From Arthrobacter sp. S39 (GTDB taxonomy: Bacteria > Actinomycetota > Actinomycetes > Actinomycetales > Micrococcaceae), in assembly GCF_004320525.1 (NCBI RefSeq), contig NZ_SIHX01000001.1, positions 186,001 to 250,000 on the forward strand: a DNA stretch of 64,000 bases, written 5' to 3'. Positions 7,282 to 15,053 of this stretch are shown in pieces. The position numbers and the translations under genes are program-made. Within the stretch, counting starts at the first letter, position 1. Each line of letters starts with the position of its first letter. The notes beneath the pieces are model-generated. The model searched no databases. It saw only the letters and a list, made by a program, of their open reading frames with translations, and was not told where the DNA came from.

Positions 7282-8549
7282 GCCCCGGCTCCTGGTGTGT
7301 GCGTCCCCAGCCCGGCGTCCGCGTCGCGAACCCCTGGTGCCGCCGTCGGGACGACAGCCACCAGGCGTGTGCCGGCGGGTGATGACGTGACCTGGAGCCG
7401 GCCGCCTATTTCGTCCAGCCGGGCAGCCATGGATTTCAGCCCAAACCCCTGGTGGCCGGCCGCGGTATCAAATCCCTGCCCATTGTCCGTCACGGTCAGC
7501 CGGAGCAGCGGCGGGCCGCCTGCCGGCATATCCACCAGCAGTTCCGCGGCGGTGGCCCCCGAGTGCCTCCGGACGTTGTTCAGGGCTTCCTGTGCCGTCC
7601 GGAGCAGCGCCACCTGCTGTGTGGACGGGAGCGGCGGGAGGCGGTCGGGCAATGCCGCGGTCAGCCGGATGCCATCCAGGTGCAGCGTGTCCGGGAGCCG
7701 CTGCAATGCGGCCAGCAGGTCGCCGCCCTGGACGTCGGACGGGACGCCCGAAGCCACCAGGGCACGGGCCTCCGTCAAATTCTCCCGGGCGGTGTCCGAG
7801 ATGGCCGCCAGGCTCCGCAGCAGCCCGGCCGGATCCTGTGGTTGGACCCGGAGCTGGGCCTGCGCCGCCTCCGACAACATGGCGATGGACGTAAAGCCCT
7901 GGGCCAGGGTGTCGTGGATTTCCCGGGCCATCCGTTCCCGTTCGGCGAGGGCGCCACGGGCCTGCTCCGCCACGTTGAGTTCATGGCGGGTGGCGTCCAG
8001 CTCGGCCAGAAGCTCGGCCCGCTGTTCGCTTTGCTCGATGACTTTCGAGATCCAGAGGCCGATCATGCAGCTGGCAACGAACGACGTCACCAGCTGGGCG
8101 GTGATGCCGTAAACCTCGGTGCCGGTCAGCCCCCAGCGGCTGACCTGTCCAACGGCCACCCCCGCGCAGAGGATCGCGGTGGCGGCCACACCCTGGCGCT
8201 GCGAGGAAGTAAACATCCAGACCTGCGGGAAAGCCACAAACAGCAGGACGCCGGCGCCGTCGTAAACAAACGACAGGAACACCACCACAGCCACCAGCAG
8301 TGCCACGTAGACGGAGGGGCGAGACGTGCGGAGGTCCCTGGTGCGGGTGAGGAACGGGTAGGCAACCCCCAGTAGCGCCAGCGCCCCGATCACCAGCGGC
8401 GTCCCGTCCTCCCGCTCATTGCCGAAGAGGGCGAGATAGGACACGCTGGCAAGGGCGGCGTAGAAACCCGCATGCCACCACACCATGGAGGTGGTCCACA
8501 CGGAGCGGGCTGGCAGCAGCCGCTCGGTCCGTCCGCTGATATAGCTCAT
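7278..8549 (-). CDS. Sensor histidine kinase, NarL/DesK type (HisKA_3)
   Basis: 423 residues. About six hydrophobic segments between residues 22 and 170 form a membrane sensor without an obvious extracellular domain. A linker helix leads to the HisKA_3 box MAREIHDTLAQGF with phosphoacceptor His212. The HATPase domain has the N-box QEALNNVRRH, the G1 box TDNGQGFD and the G2 box GFGLKSMAARL. Small intramembrane-sensing kinases next to ABC exporters commonly respond to antibiotics or membrane damage. The inducer is not evident. Cotranscribed with its response regulator and 64 nt downstream of the ABC permease gene. Confidence 0.92.
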   Translation of the reverse strand: MSYISGRTERLLPARSVWTTSMVWWHAGFYAALASVSYLALFGNEREDGTPLVIGALALLGVAYPFLTRTRDLRTSRPSVYVALLVAVVVFLSFVYDGAGVLLFVAFPQVWMFTSSQRQGVAATAILCAGVAVGQVSRWGLTGTEVYGITAQLVTSFVASCMIGLWISKVIEQSEQRAELLAELDATRHELNVAEQARGALAERERMAREIHDTLAQGFTSIAMLSEAAQAQLRVQPQDPAGLLRSLAAISDTARENLTEARALVASGVPSDVQGGDLLAALQRLPDTLHLDGIRLTAALPDRLPPLPSTQQVALLRTAQEALNNVRRHSGATAAELLVDMPAGGPPLLRLTVTDNGQGFDTAAGHQGFGLKSMAARLDEIGGRLQVTSSPAGTRLVAVVPTAAPGVRDADAGLGTHTPGAGA

Positions 8550-8585
8550 GGGTGCACCCTATCGGCGTGTCGCCGGGCCACCAAG

Positions 8586-8598
8586 ACCAACGATTGGT
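8586..8598. promoter_or_regulatory. Perfect palindrome between permease and kinase genes, candidate operator
   Basis: ACCAACGATTGGT is a perfect interrupted palindrome in the 64-nt gap before the kinase-regulator pair, about 40 nt upstream of the kinase start. Flanking CCAC/GTGG extends it as a hairpin. It could be a response-regulator site or an RNA hairpin between the two halves of the operon. Confidence 0.35.
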
Positions 8599-8613
8599 GT
8601 GGCACAGGGCCTG

Positions 8614-9480
8614 CTACTTCTGCGGCGGCCACTTGAACGCCAGCCGGGCCACGACTGCACCCGCGGCCACCCACAAGCCCAGCACGAGGAACGTGAAGGG
8701 CAGGTTGTAGGTTCCGCCCGGCTCCACGGCCTCGAAGCCGGCAGGGAGGAAAACCGACCGGAAGGCGCTCGCCGTCCAGCGGAGCGGGAAGAAGTTGCTG
8801 ATGGACTGCAGCCAGTCCGGAAGCTGGGAAAACGGGAAGTACACCCCTGAGGTGAAGGACAGCAGCAGTACCGGCAGGACCGCCAGCGTCGAGGCACTCT
8901 GGGCAGACTTGGGCAGCGCCGTGAAGGCGATCGCGACCGTGGCCCACGCAGCTGTCGCCAGAACCATGAGCAACGCCATCAGGCCCCACTGCCCGGCTTC
9001 GCGGGGCAGTGGCACGTCAAAGAGGACGGTGGCCGCCAGCAGCAGGAGGGCTGTCTGCGCCACGATCAGGTAGAGGGTTTGCCCCGTTTTTCCGATGAAA
9101 TACGAGGCAGCGGGCAACGGAGTTCCGGCCAGCCGTTTCACTGTGCCGTTGAAACGCTCGGTGGCAACATAGCTGCTGAGGTTCTGGAAACCGCTGAGGA
9201 TGGTGCTCAGCGCGAGCATGCCGGGCAAATAGTAGTGCGCCGGGGTGATGCCGCCCTGTCCGTTCGGATCCGCCCCGAATTCCGGCTCGTCACCGAAGAC
9301 GGTGCCGAACAGGGACATCATCAGGATCGGGAAAAACAGCACCAGGACCAGTGAAAGCACATCCCGGTTAAATAGTTTGATTTCCAGCACGATCCGGCCA
9401 AGCCCCAGGCGCACTACTGATGGACGCCAGGCAGGGCGGACGGCTTCGCGGGCGGCGGATGAAGGGAATGTTGTGCTCAT
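8614..9480 (-). CDS. ABC-2 type exporter, permease subunit
   Basis: 288 residues with six predicted membrane helices in the ABC-2 layout: an N-terminal amphipathic segment, TM1 at about residues 43-62 (VLSLVLVLFFPILMMSLFG), a large extracytoplasmic loop, then a cluster of five helices. The segment AASYFIGKTGQTLYLIVAQT is the usual TM3 start. The gene overlaps the upstream ATPase stop by 4 nt. It should form a dimeric channel with the ATPase, exporting drugs, lipids or polysaccharide precursors. The substrate is unknown. Confidence 0.9.
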   Translation of the reverse strand: MSTTFPSSAAREAVRPAWRPSVVRLGLGRIVLEIKLFNRDVLSLVLVLFFPILMMSLFGTVFGDEPEFGADPNGQGGITPAHYYLPGMLALSTILSGFQNLSSYVATERFNGTVKRLAGTPLPAASYFIGKTGQTLYLIVAQTALLLLAATVLFDVPLPREAGQWGLMALLMVLATAAWATVAIAFTALPKSAQSASTLAVLPVLLLSFTSGVYFPFSQLPDWLQSISNFFPLRWTASAFRSVFLPAGFEAVEPGGTYNLPFTFLVLGLWVAAGAVVARLAFKWPPQK

Positions 9481-10427
9481 CGGAGGGCTCCTGACGTGGA
9501 GGGTGCTGCCTGGGTACGTTCAGCGGCGAGTTCGGCCCCATCGGCCGCCCCGATCAGTTGCAGGTAGATGTCTTCCAGGCTTGGACGGACGACGGCGAGC
9601 TCCGCCGGCTCGGTTGCGCCGCCGTCGGACAGTGAATTGACCAGTGCAGCCGGCTGCTCCGTCACCACCTCGCGGAGGCCGGATGCATCCCGCCACCGGA
9701 CGCGCGGCACGCGGAGGCCGGGGCCGCCGATGTCGTGAGGGCTGCCCTCGGCGATCAGCCGGCCGTGGTTGATCACGCCGATCCGGTCCGCCAGCTGTTC
9801 GGCCTCGTCCAGGTAGTGCGTGGTCAGCACAATGGTGGTCCCGCCGCTGCTCAGCTGGCGGATGAGGTCCCAGAACTGCCGCCTGGCTTCGGGATCGAAT
9901 CCGGTGGTGGGTTCATCCAGGAACAGGACTTCCGGGTTGCCGATGATCCCCAGTGCCACGTCCAGCCGGCGCCGCTGCCCGCCCGACAGCGTGGAGATGC
10001 GGACGCCCCCTTTGCGGCCCAGCCCCACGGCATCGATGACCTCGTCCACCTGCCTCGGCGCAGGAAAGCAGGAGGCCAGTGACCGCAGTGCCTCCGAAAC
10101 CCGGAGTTCCCCCGAATCGGTGGCCTCCTGCAGCACAATCCCGATCCTGGCCCGGAAGGACGGCGGAGCTTTCCACGGCCGGGTTTCCAGGACCTTCACC
10201 TCGCCGCTGTCCGGTTTACGGTGCCCCTCGAGCATCTCGATGGTGGTTGACTTGCCGGCCCCGTTGGGGCCCAGGAGGGCGTACGTTTCGCCGGCACGGA
10301 TGGTGAGGTCCAGATGGTCTACGGCCGTGAGGGTGCCGCCTTTGGGCAGCCGGTAAGCCTTGTTGAGGCCGCGGGCGGTGATGGCGGCAGCGGCCGGCCG
10401 CTGCCCCGGGCTTGTAGAGGAGTTCAT
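9477..10427 (-). CDS. ABC exporter, ATP-binding subunit
   Basis: 316 residues using the ATG at 10427, which has a GGAAG site upstream. The frame is open further but without family similarity. Walker A is LLGPNGAGKSTTIEM, the ABC signature LSGGQRRRLDVALG, Walker B VLFLDEPTTGFDPEARR, and the H-loop LTTHYLDEAEQLADRI. The C-terminal 70 residues resemble the DrrA-type extension (SLEDIYLQLIG) that contacts the permease. Order in the transcript is ATPase, permease, kinase, regulator, a common module for self-regulated efflux. Confidence 0.92.
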   Translation of the reverse strand: MNSSTSPGQRPAAAAITARGLNKAYRLPKGGTLTAVDHLDLTIRAGETYALLGPNGAGKSTTIEMLEGHRKPDSGEVKVLETRPWKAPPSFRARIGIVLQEATDSGELRVSEALRSLASCFPAPRQVDEVIDAVGLGRKGGVRISTLSGGQRRRLDVALGIIGNPEVLFLDEPTTGFDPEARRQFWDLIRQLSSGGTTIVLTTHYLDEAEQLADRIGVINHGRLIAEGSPHDIGGPGLRVPRVRWRDASGLREVVTEQPAALVNSLSDGGATEPAELAVVRPSLEDIYLQLIGAADGAELAAERTQAAPSTSGALR

Positions 10428-10511
10428 GCTTCCAGCGTGGCAGCCACCGGGTACCGGCCAACAGGCCCGGGCGGTTGAACCTGGTGTCCACCGGCCGGTG
10501 GACACAGGCAG

Positions 10512-10570
10512 CAAAAAGACCCCCGCTCCGGGGAGCTCCCTGAGGGGAGTACTCCGCGGTGCGGGGGCCT
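10512..10570 (-). terminator. Rho-independent terminator of the minus-strand PspC operon
   Basis: Read on the minus strand, GGCCCCCGC pairs with GCGGGGGTC around a structured loop and is followed by TTTTTGC. It begins about 12 nt after the stop of the 85-residue PspC gene and separates that operon from the ABC exporter genes. Confidence 0.75.
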
Positions 10571-10582
10571 GTTTGCCAGTGG

Positions 10583-10840
10583 TCAGGATCCGTTGATGGA
10601 CCGCCGGTCCAGGAAGGACTGCAGTGGGATCGAGTTCTGCTGGTCCGGAAGGATCAGCCAGGCCGCCACATAGAAGACCACTGCGGGTCCGGGGAGGAGG
10701 CAGAAGACCAGGAATGCGATCCGCACGAAGGCCACATCCACGTTGAGTTTGGCTGCTATCCCTCCGCACACGCCGCCAAGCCAGCGCTCGGGACCACGTT
10801 TCAGGCCGAAGCCCCTGACGATGCTGAAAAACTTGTCCAT
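10583..10840 (-). CDS. PspC-domain membrane protein (85 aa)
   Basis: 85 residues, almost entirely one PspC domain. GPERWLGGVCGGIAAKLNVD (residues 16-35) is the diagnostic amphipathic region, and one hydrophobic helix (AFLVFCLLPGPAVVFYVAAWLIL) is followed by a short polar tail. PspC modules sense or buffer envelope stress in phage-shock and LiaFSR-type systems. Last gene of a three-gene minus-strand operon, 3 nt after its neighbour, ending in a strong terminator. It probably acts with the PspC protein at 11130 and the divergent PspC-kinase. Confidence 0.88.
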   Translation of the reverse strand: MDKFFSIVRGFGLKRGPERWLGGVCGGIAAKLNVDVAFVRIAFLVFCLLPGPAVVFYVAAWLILPDQQNSIPLQSFLDRRSINGS

Positions 10841-10843
10841 GGC

Positions 10844-11128
10844 TCAAGACTTCCCTGTTGTGGGTTCGTTGTCACGTTTCCGTGCCGAGAGCAGCCCGCC
10901 AACCACCAGCGCGGCCCCGGCCCCGATCATGAGGCCGATCAGCACATAGGTGCCGTTCAGGGTGACGACGCCCAGCTGGGCGATGATGATGAGGACGGCG
11001 AGGGCCAGGACCACCAGGCCCCAGACCACGGTTCCCACCCTGGTGGGTGCGGGACCCGCAGGCCCGGTGATGTCCGCCGTCGGCGTTTCCTTCGTGAATG
11101 AATCCGGTGCCGGATCAACGTTGCTCAT
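10844..11128 (-). CDS. Small two-TM membrane protein of the PspC operon
   Basis: 94 residues with a polar, proline-rich N-terminal 30 residues, then two hydrophobic helices (VVWGLVVLALAVLIIIAQLG and YVLIGLMIGAGAALVVGGLL) and a short basic tail. No named family is recognised. It lies 1 nt after the 524-residue PspC gene and 3 nt before the 85-residue PspC gene, so co-expression is nearly certain. The likely role is an accessory membrane component of the stress module. Confidence 0.8.
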   Translation of the reverse strand: MSNVDPAPDSFTKETPTADITGPAGPAPTRVGTVVWGLVVLALAVLIIIAQLGVVTLNGTYVLIGLMIGAGAALVVGGLLSARKRDNEPTTGKS

Positions 11129-11129
11129 G

Positions 11130-12704
11130 TCAGTTCCCTTCCTGGATGGTGACGTTGCTGAAGGTGCCGTCGATTTCGACCACCAGGCGGGCGCCGGGCA
11201 GGTCCGTGTTGTAGCTGCTCTCCCTGGTGGAGATGCCGCTGCGGTGGTTGGCGCCTTCGTGGATGTTGCCCATTGTCATGTCGGCTTTGATGTCCACGGG
11301 GACGTTGTCAGGGATGGCCACCGTGACGTTGCTGGCCGTGATTTTCAAGGGAACAACGACGTCGGATGGCAGCGGGGCGGCCACTTTCAGATGCGTGAGG
11401 TCCACAGTCCCGCGGCCGGCAGTGACGTCGAAGCCGTCCCTGGCCTGCTCAATGCTGGCGGGCGTCCAGTCCACCTGGGTGAAGCGGACCCTGTCGCCGT
11501 TGCCCACCACATTGAAGATGCCGCCGATGATCAGGGCAACCACTGCGAAGAAGCCGAGGACCCCTGAGGTCCTGCCGCGCAGGCCGGCGACGAGGATGCC
11601 GAGGCCCAGGACCACCGCGGCGCTGGCCCAGACGATGGCGTTGGCGGAGTCGCCGAGGTTGATGACGTTGCCGGCGTCGAGGGCTTTGAGCCCGCCGCCC
11701 ACCAGGAGTGCCGTTCCGGCGGTGATTGCTACCGCAGGGGCTCCGGGGCCGCCGGGGCGGACCTTGGGTGGGCGCGCCGGGCCTTGTGGCGGCTGGTAGC
11801 CGCCGCCGTAGTTGCCGCCGCCGTAGTTGCCTCCGCCCGGGAAGCCGCCGCTGCCGTAGGGCGGGGTGGGGCCCGAAGGCGGTGTCGGCGTGTAGGGAGG
11901 GGTACCGCCGGAGCCGGTCGCGGTAGCAGAGTACGGCGAGGTGTAGGGGGTGGTGGGGTAGGCGGCCGCGAAGGCGGCGTTTCCGCCGGATCCGGCCGGC
12001 TGCGGGGTGGCATTCATGGGAGCTCCATTCCGGGCCTTGTTTCGCTGGGTCAGGTAGTAGATGAGGTAGATGGCGCCGCCCACCCAGAAGACGGTCCAGA
12101 GGAATCCACCGAAGCCGTTGCGGCTCCAGCCCCAGAAGCCGCCGCCGAGACCGGTAAGACCCACCACGGTGGTGACCAGCGCACCGGTCATGCCGGTGGA
12201 CCACCGTCCTGCGCCGGCCTCCTGGACGTGGATGCGGCCGTCAGGCTCGGGGAGGAACGCCCAGGCCAGGCCGTAGAGCAGGACGCCGATGCCGGCGAAG
12301 AGGGTGAGGACGATGAAGATGCCGCGGACAATCAGCGGGTCGATGCCCATCCGGTGTGCGATGCCGCTGGAGACACCGCCGATCCAGCGGTCACGTCCGC
12401 GTTGGATGCCGTGGCTGCGGATCCAGGGGAAGAAGTCAGTGGACTGGCCTGGTGCTTTGGCACTGGTGTAAGGGCCGGCGTAGGGGCCGGACTGCTGGCC
12501 GTAGGGCGGCTGCTGTGGCGCCTCCTGCGGTGTGTCCTGCGACGGGGCAGGGGCGTCCTGCGACGCATCCGGACCAGGCGTCAGGGGTTTGGTGGGCTGT
12601 TCTGCTCCGCGGGGAGGAAGCGGCTCGGTCGGCTGTTCGCTTCCGCGGGGTGGGAGTGGTTCCGTGGGTTGTCCGTCATCGGGGGTGGGGGTGTGCGAGT
12701 TCAT
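11130..12704 (-). CDS. PspC-domain membrane protein with Pro/Gly-rich segments and C-terminal beta domain
   Basis: 524 residues. The N-terminal 95 residues are proline-rich with repeated QPTEPLPPRG units. A PspC domain follows (RDRWIGGVSSGIAHRMGIDP, about residues 103-122) with several hydrophobic helices, then a Gly/Tyr/Pro-rich linker (FPGGGNYGGGNYGGGYQPPQ), more membrane helices, and a C-terminal 150-residue part with repeating D/V strands resembling the LiaF/DUF4097 beta-helix. First gene of the three-gene operon. Its 5' end faces the PspC-kinase across 124 nt containing CCTGAACCG repeats. Such PspC-LiaF-like proteins usually hold the kinase inactive in the absence of stress, which is inference here. 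Confidence 0.85.
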   Translation of the reverse strand: MNSHTPTPDDGQPTEPLPPRGSEQPTEPLPPRGAEQPTKPLTPGPDASQDAPAPSQDTPQEAPQQPPYGQQSGPYAGPYTSAKAPGQSTDFFPWIRSHGIQRGRDRWIGGVSSGIAHRMGIDPLIVRGIFIVLTLFAGIGVLLYGLAWAFLPEPDGRIHVQEAGAGRWSTGMTGALVTTVVGLTGLGGGFWGWSRNGFGGFLWTVFWVGGAIYLIYYLTQRNKARNGAPMNATPQPAGSGGNAAFAAAYPTTPYTSPYSATATGSGGTPPYTPTPPSGPTPPYGSGGFPGGGNYGGGNYGGGYQPPQGPARPPKVRPGGPGAPAVAITAGTALLVGGGLKALDAGNVINLGDSANAIVWASAAVVLGLGILVAGLRGRTSGVLGFFAVVALIIGGIFNVVGNGDRVRFTQVDWTPASIEQARDGFDVTAGRGTVDLTHLKVAAPLPSDVVVPLKITASNVTVAIPDNVPVDIKADMTMGNIHEGANHRSGISTRESSYNTDLPGARLVVEIDGTFSNVTIQEGN

Positions 12705-12750
12705 ACTTCGATCCTGCCGTCCCGGGCTGTCCCGCTCTACTGGGGAACAC

Positions 12751-12783
12751 CCTGAACCGTCCCTGAGCTACCCCCGGTTCAGG
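12751..12783. promoter_or_regulatory. Inverted CCTGAACCG repeat in the divergent PspC promoter region
   Basis: CCTGAACCG (12751-12759) and its exact reverse complement CGGTTCAGG (12775-12783) are separated by 15 nt, about two turns centre to centre. A third copy with one change (CCTGATCCG) lies at 12805-12813. The site sits midway between the divergent PspC protein and PspC-kinase genes, as expected for a LuxR-type regulator site. Confidence 0.55.
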
Positions 12784-12828
12784 CCCGAATCCGGTCCGGG
12801 GAACCCTGATCCGTGCTTGGATTGACAC

Positions 12829-14292
12829 ATGAGCACAGCCCTTACCCGCCCACCGCTGGTGCGCAGCAGCGACCGGATCATCGCGGGCGTGTGCTCCGGC
12901 CTCGCGGCGCATCTGGGCTGGCCGGTGAAGAATGTCAGGATCGGCATGGCGCTGGCAACCCTGGCCGGCGGTGCCGGGCTGGCCTTCTACGGCTGGCTGT
13001 GGATCATGGTCCCCACCGCTGACGAAAGCGCCCGACGCAACGCCAGGCGGCCGGCGTCGCCCATTGCCCCGGCCGTCAGCCTCGTGCCGCCCGTGCGGAT
13101 TGACCCGGCATTCGGTGCTGCGCCGCCCGCCGGCGCGCCGCCTTGGGGAATGTCCGACGCCGGTGCTGCCGCCCCCGCCGCTGCGTACGCTCCCGGGGCG
13201 GGGCCAGCCAACAGCTACGGCACCGCGGCGGTGCCGCCTGGCCCCTCTGCGGGGGGCTACGGTCCGCCCCTGGCGGGCCACGCAGGCAGGCCGCCGTGGT
13301 TCCGGTTCCGCAGCATGCGTTACGGCAAGGAAATCCTGTTGGGAGCCGGTCTCCTCCTGGTGGCGGGAATCCTGATCGCGCAGCTCCTGGGCGTAGACGT
13401 GCCCCTGGGGACCCTCATTCCGGCCGCGGCCGTGCTGGGCGGCGCAGCCATCGCCTGGATGCAGCTCGACGAGACCCGCCGTGCCGGTCTGCTGGACAAA
13501 ACCAAGGCCGACCAGGCCGGCGGCTGGGCCCGCCTCGCTGCGGGGCTCGCCCTGGTGGTCGCCGGCGTGCTGGTGATGGTGTCCGGCTCCGGATCCTGGG
13601 AACAGACCTGGCTGGCGCTGCTCGCGTCGGTGGCGGTGCTCGGTGGCGTCGTGCTGGTGCTCCTGCCGTGGGCACTCAAATTCTGGCGCGACCTCGAAGC
13701 GGAGCGTGCCGGCCGGGTCCGCGAAACGGAACGGGCCGAGATCGCTGCCCACCTGCACGACTCTGTCCTGCAGACCCTTGCCCTGATCCAGCGGCGGGCC
13801 GGCAACGAACACGACGTGGTCCGCCTGGCCCGGGCCCAGGAACGTGAACTCCGGGGCTGGCTGTTCCAGGACCCTGGCCGCGACGTCGGCCAGCTCTCGG
13901 AAAGGATCAAGGCAACCGCGGCCGAAGTGGAGGACTTCCTGGGCAACGCCGTGGAGGTGGTGAGCGTCGGGGACACGGCCATGACCGAAGCCCACGAGGC
14001 CCTGGTCCAGGCCAGCCGGGAGGCGATGCTGAACGCTTCCAGGCACGGCGGCGGGTCCGTCTCGGTCTACCTCGAAGTTTCGGACGGCCGCGCCGAGGTC
14101 TACGTCAAGGACCGCGGACCGGGCTTCGAACTCAACGACGTACCGGAGGACAGGCTGGGCGTCCGGGAATCGATCATCGGACGCATGAAGCGCCACGGCG
14201 GCACAGCCTCCATCACCAGCACTCCGGACGGCACTGAGGTGCGCCTGGGCCTGCCGGCGCTCCAAACGGACAACGCGGAAGGGAAATCATGA
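12829..14292 (+). CDS. PspC-domain sensor histidine kinase
   Basis: 487 residues. A PspC domain comes first (residues 8-62, SDRIIAGVCSGLAAHLGW and the helix to WLWIMVP). A 90-residue Ala/Pro/Gly-rich linker and about four hydrophobic helices (residues 167-283) follow, then the kinase core. HLHDSVLQTLALI carries phosphoacceptor His310. The HATPase part has REAMLNASRHGG (N box), KDRGPGFE (G1) and LGVRESIIGRM (G2). Coupling PspC directly to a NarL-type kinase suggests that envelope stress is sensed inside the membrane. The stop overlaps the response-regulator start by 4 nt (ATGA). The divergent operon supplies two further PspC proteins. Confidence 0.9.
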   Translation: MSTALTRPPLVRSSDRIIAGVCSGLAAHLGWPVKNVRIGMALATLAGGAGLAFYGWLWIMVPTADESARRNARRPASPIAPAVSLVPPVRIDPAFGAAPPAGAPPWGMSDAGAAAPAAAYAPGAGPANSYGTAAVPPGPSAGGYGPPLAGHAGRPPWFRFRSMRYGKEILLGAGLLLVAGILIAQLLGVDVPLGTLIPAAAVLGGAAIAWMQLDETRRAGLLDKTKADQAGGWARLAAGLALVVAGVLVMVSGSGSWEQTWLALLASVAVLGGVVLVLLPWALKFWRDLEAERAGRVRETERAEIAAHLHDSVLQTLALIQRRAGNEHDVVRLARAQERELRGWLFQDPGRDVGQLSERIKATAAEVEDFLGNAVEVVSVGDTAMTEAHEALVQASREAMLNASRHGGGSVSVYLEVSDGRAEVYVKDRGPGFELNDVPEDRLGVRESIIGRMKRHGGTASITSTPDGTEVRLGLPALQTDNAEGKS

Positions 14293-14972
14293 ACAACGTA
14301 CAGGGGACCGGACCAGTCCGCCCCGCGCAGCCGGTCCGGGTGGTGATCGTGGACGACCACGCCATCTTCCGTTCCGGCCTTAAAGCCGACCTTGACGCGA
14401 ACATCCAGGTGGTCGGCGAAGCTGCCACGGTGGAGCAGGCCATTGCCGTGATCGCCCATGAGCGTCCGGAAGTGGTGCTGCTGGACGTTCACCTGCCCGG
14501 CGGCCTCGGCGGCGGCGGGCGCGAAGTCATCGCCGGTTCCGCCACCCTCCTGGGGTCCACCAAGTTCCTGGCCCTCAGTGTCTCGGACGCTGCCGAGGAT
14601 GTGGTGGCGGTCATCCGGGCAGGGGCCCGGGGGTATGTCACGAAGACCATCTCCGGTGCCGAAATCACCGACGCCGTCTTCCGGGTGGCCGGCGGCGACG
14701 CCGTCTTTTCACCCCGGCTGGCAGGCTTCGTACTGGACGCCTTCGGCACCGCCCCGGCAGACATCGCCGACGACGAGCTGGACCGGCTGTCGGCCCGCGA
14801 GCTGGAAGTCATGCGCCTCATCGCCCGCGGCTACAGCTACAAGGAAGTGGCCAAGGAACTGTTCATCAGCATCAAGACCGTGGAGACCCACGTGTCGGCG
14901 GTGCTGCGCAAACTCCAGCTCTCCAGCCGGCACGAGCTCACCAAATGGGCCGCCGAACGCCGCCTCCTCTAG
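14289..14972 (+). CDS. LuxR/NarL-family response regulator paired with the PspC-kinase
   Basis: 227 residues. The receiver domain has VDDHAIFRSG, Asp66 in LLDVHLPGG, and the conserved Lys in GYVTKTISG. A slightly unusual glycine-rich insertion follows the phospho-Asp (GGLGGGGREV). The DNA-binding domain is LSARELEVMRLIARGYSYKE, then IKTVETHVSAVLRKL, followed by a tail ending WAAERRLL. It is the cognate partner of the upstream kinase and the best candidate to bind the CCTGANCCG sites at 12751-12813. Ends 6 nt before palindrome B. Confidence 0.92.
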   Translation: MNNVQGTGPVRPAQPVRVVIVDDHAIFRSGLKADLDANIQVVGEAATVEQAIAVIAHERPEVVLLDVHLPGGLGGGGREVIAGSATLLGSTKFLALSVSDAAEDVVAVIRAGARGYVTKTISGAEITDAVFRVAGGDAVFSPRLAGFVLDAFGTAPADIADDELDRLSARELEVMRLIARGYSYKEVAKELFISIKTVETHVSAVLRKLQLSSRHELTKWAAERRLL

Positions 14973-14978
14973 CCCAAA

Positions 14979-15039
14979 GATGCGCTATCACTCTTGGTCG
15001 TTATCGGCGCTGTTTAGGGACCAAAAGTGATAGCGCATC
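14979..15039. repeat. Intergenic palindrome, family member B
   Basis: GATGCGCTATCACT pairs perfectly with its complement at 15026-15039. A C/A mismatch follows at pair 15, then TTGGTC/GACCAA and a 19-nt loop. It occupies the convergent gap between the response regulator and the aminotransferase, where a bidirectional terminator would be expected. Same architecture as members A and C. Confidence 0.75.
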
Positions 15040-15053
15040 GTGGTTTAAACGGG

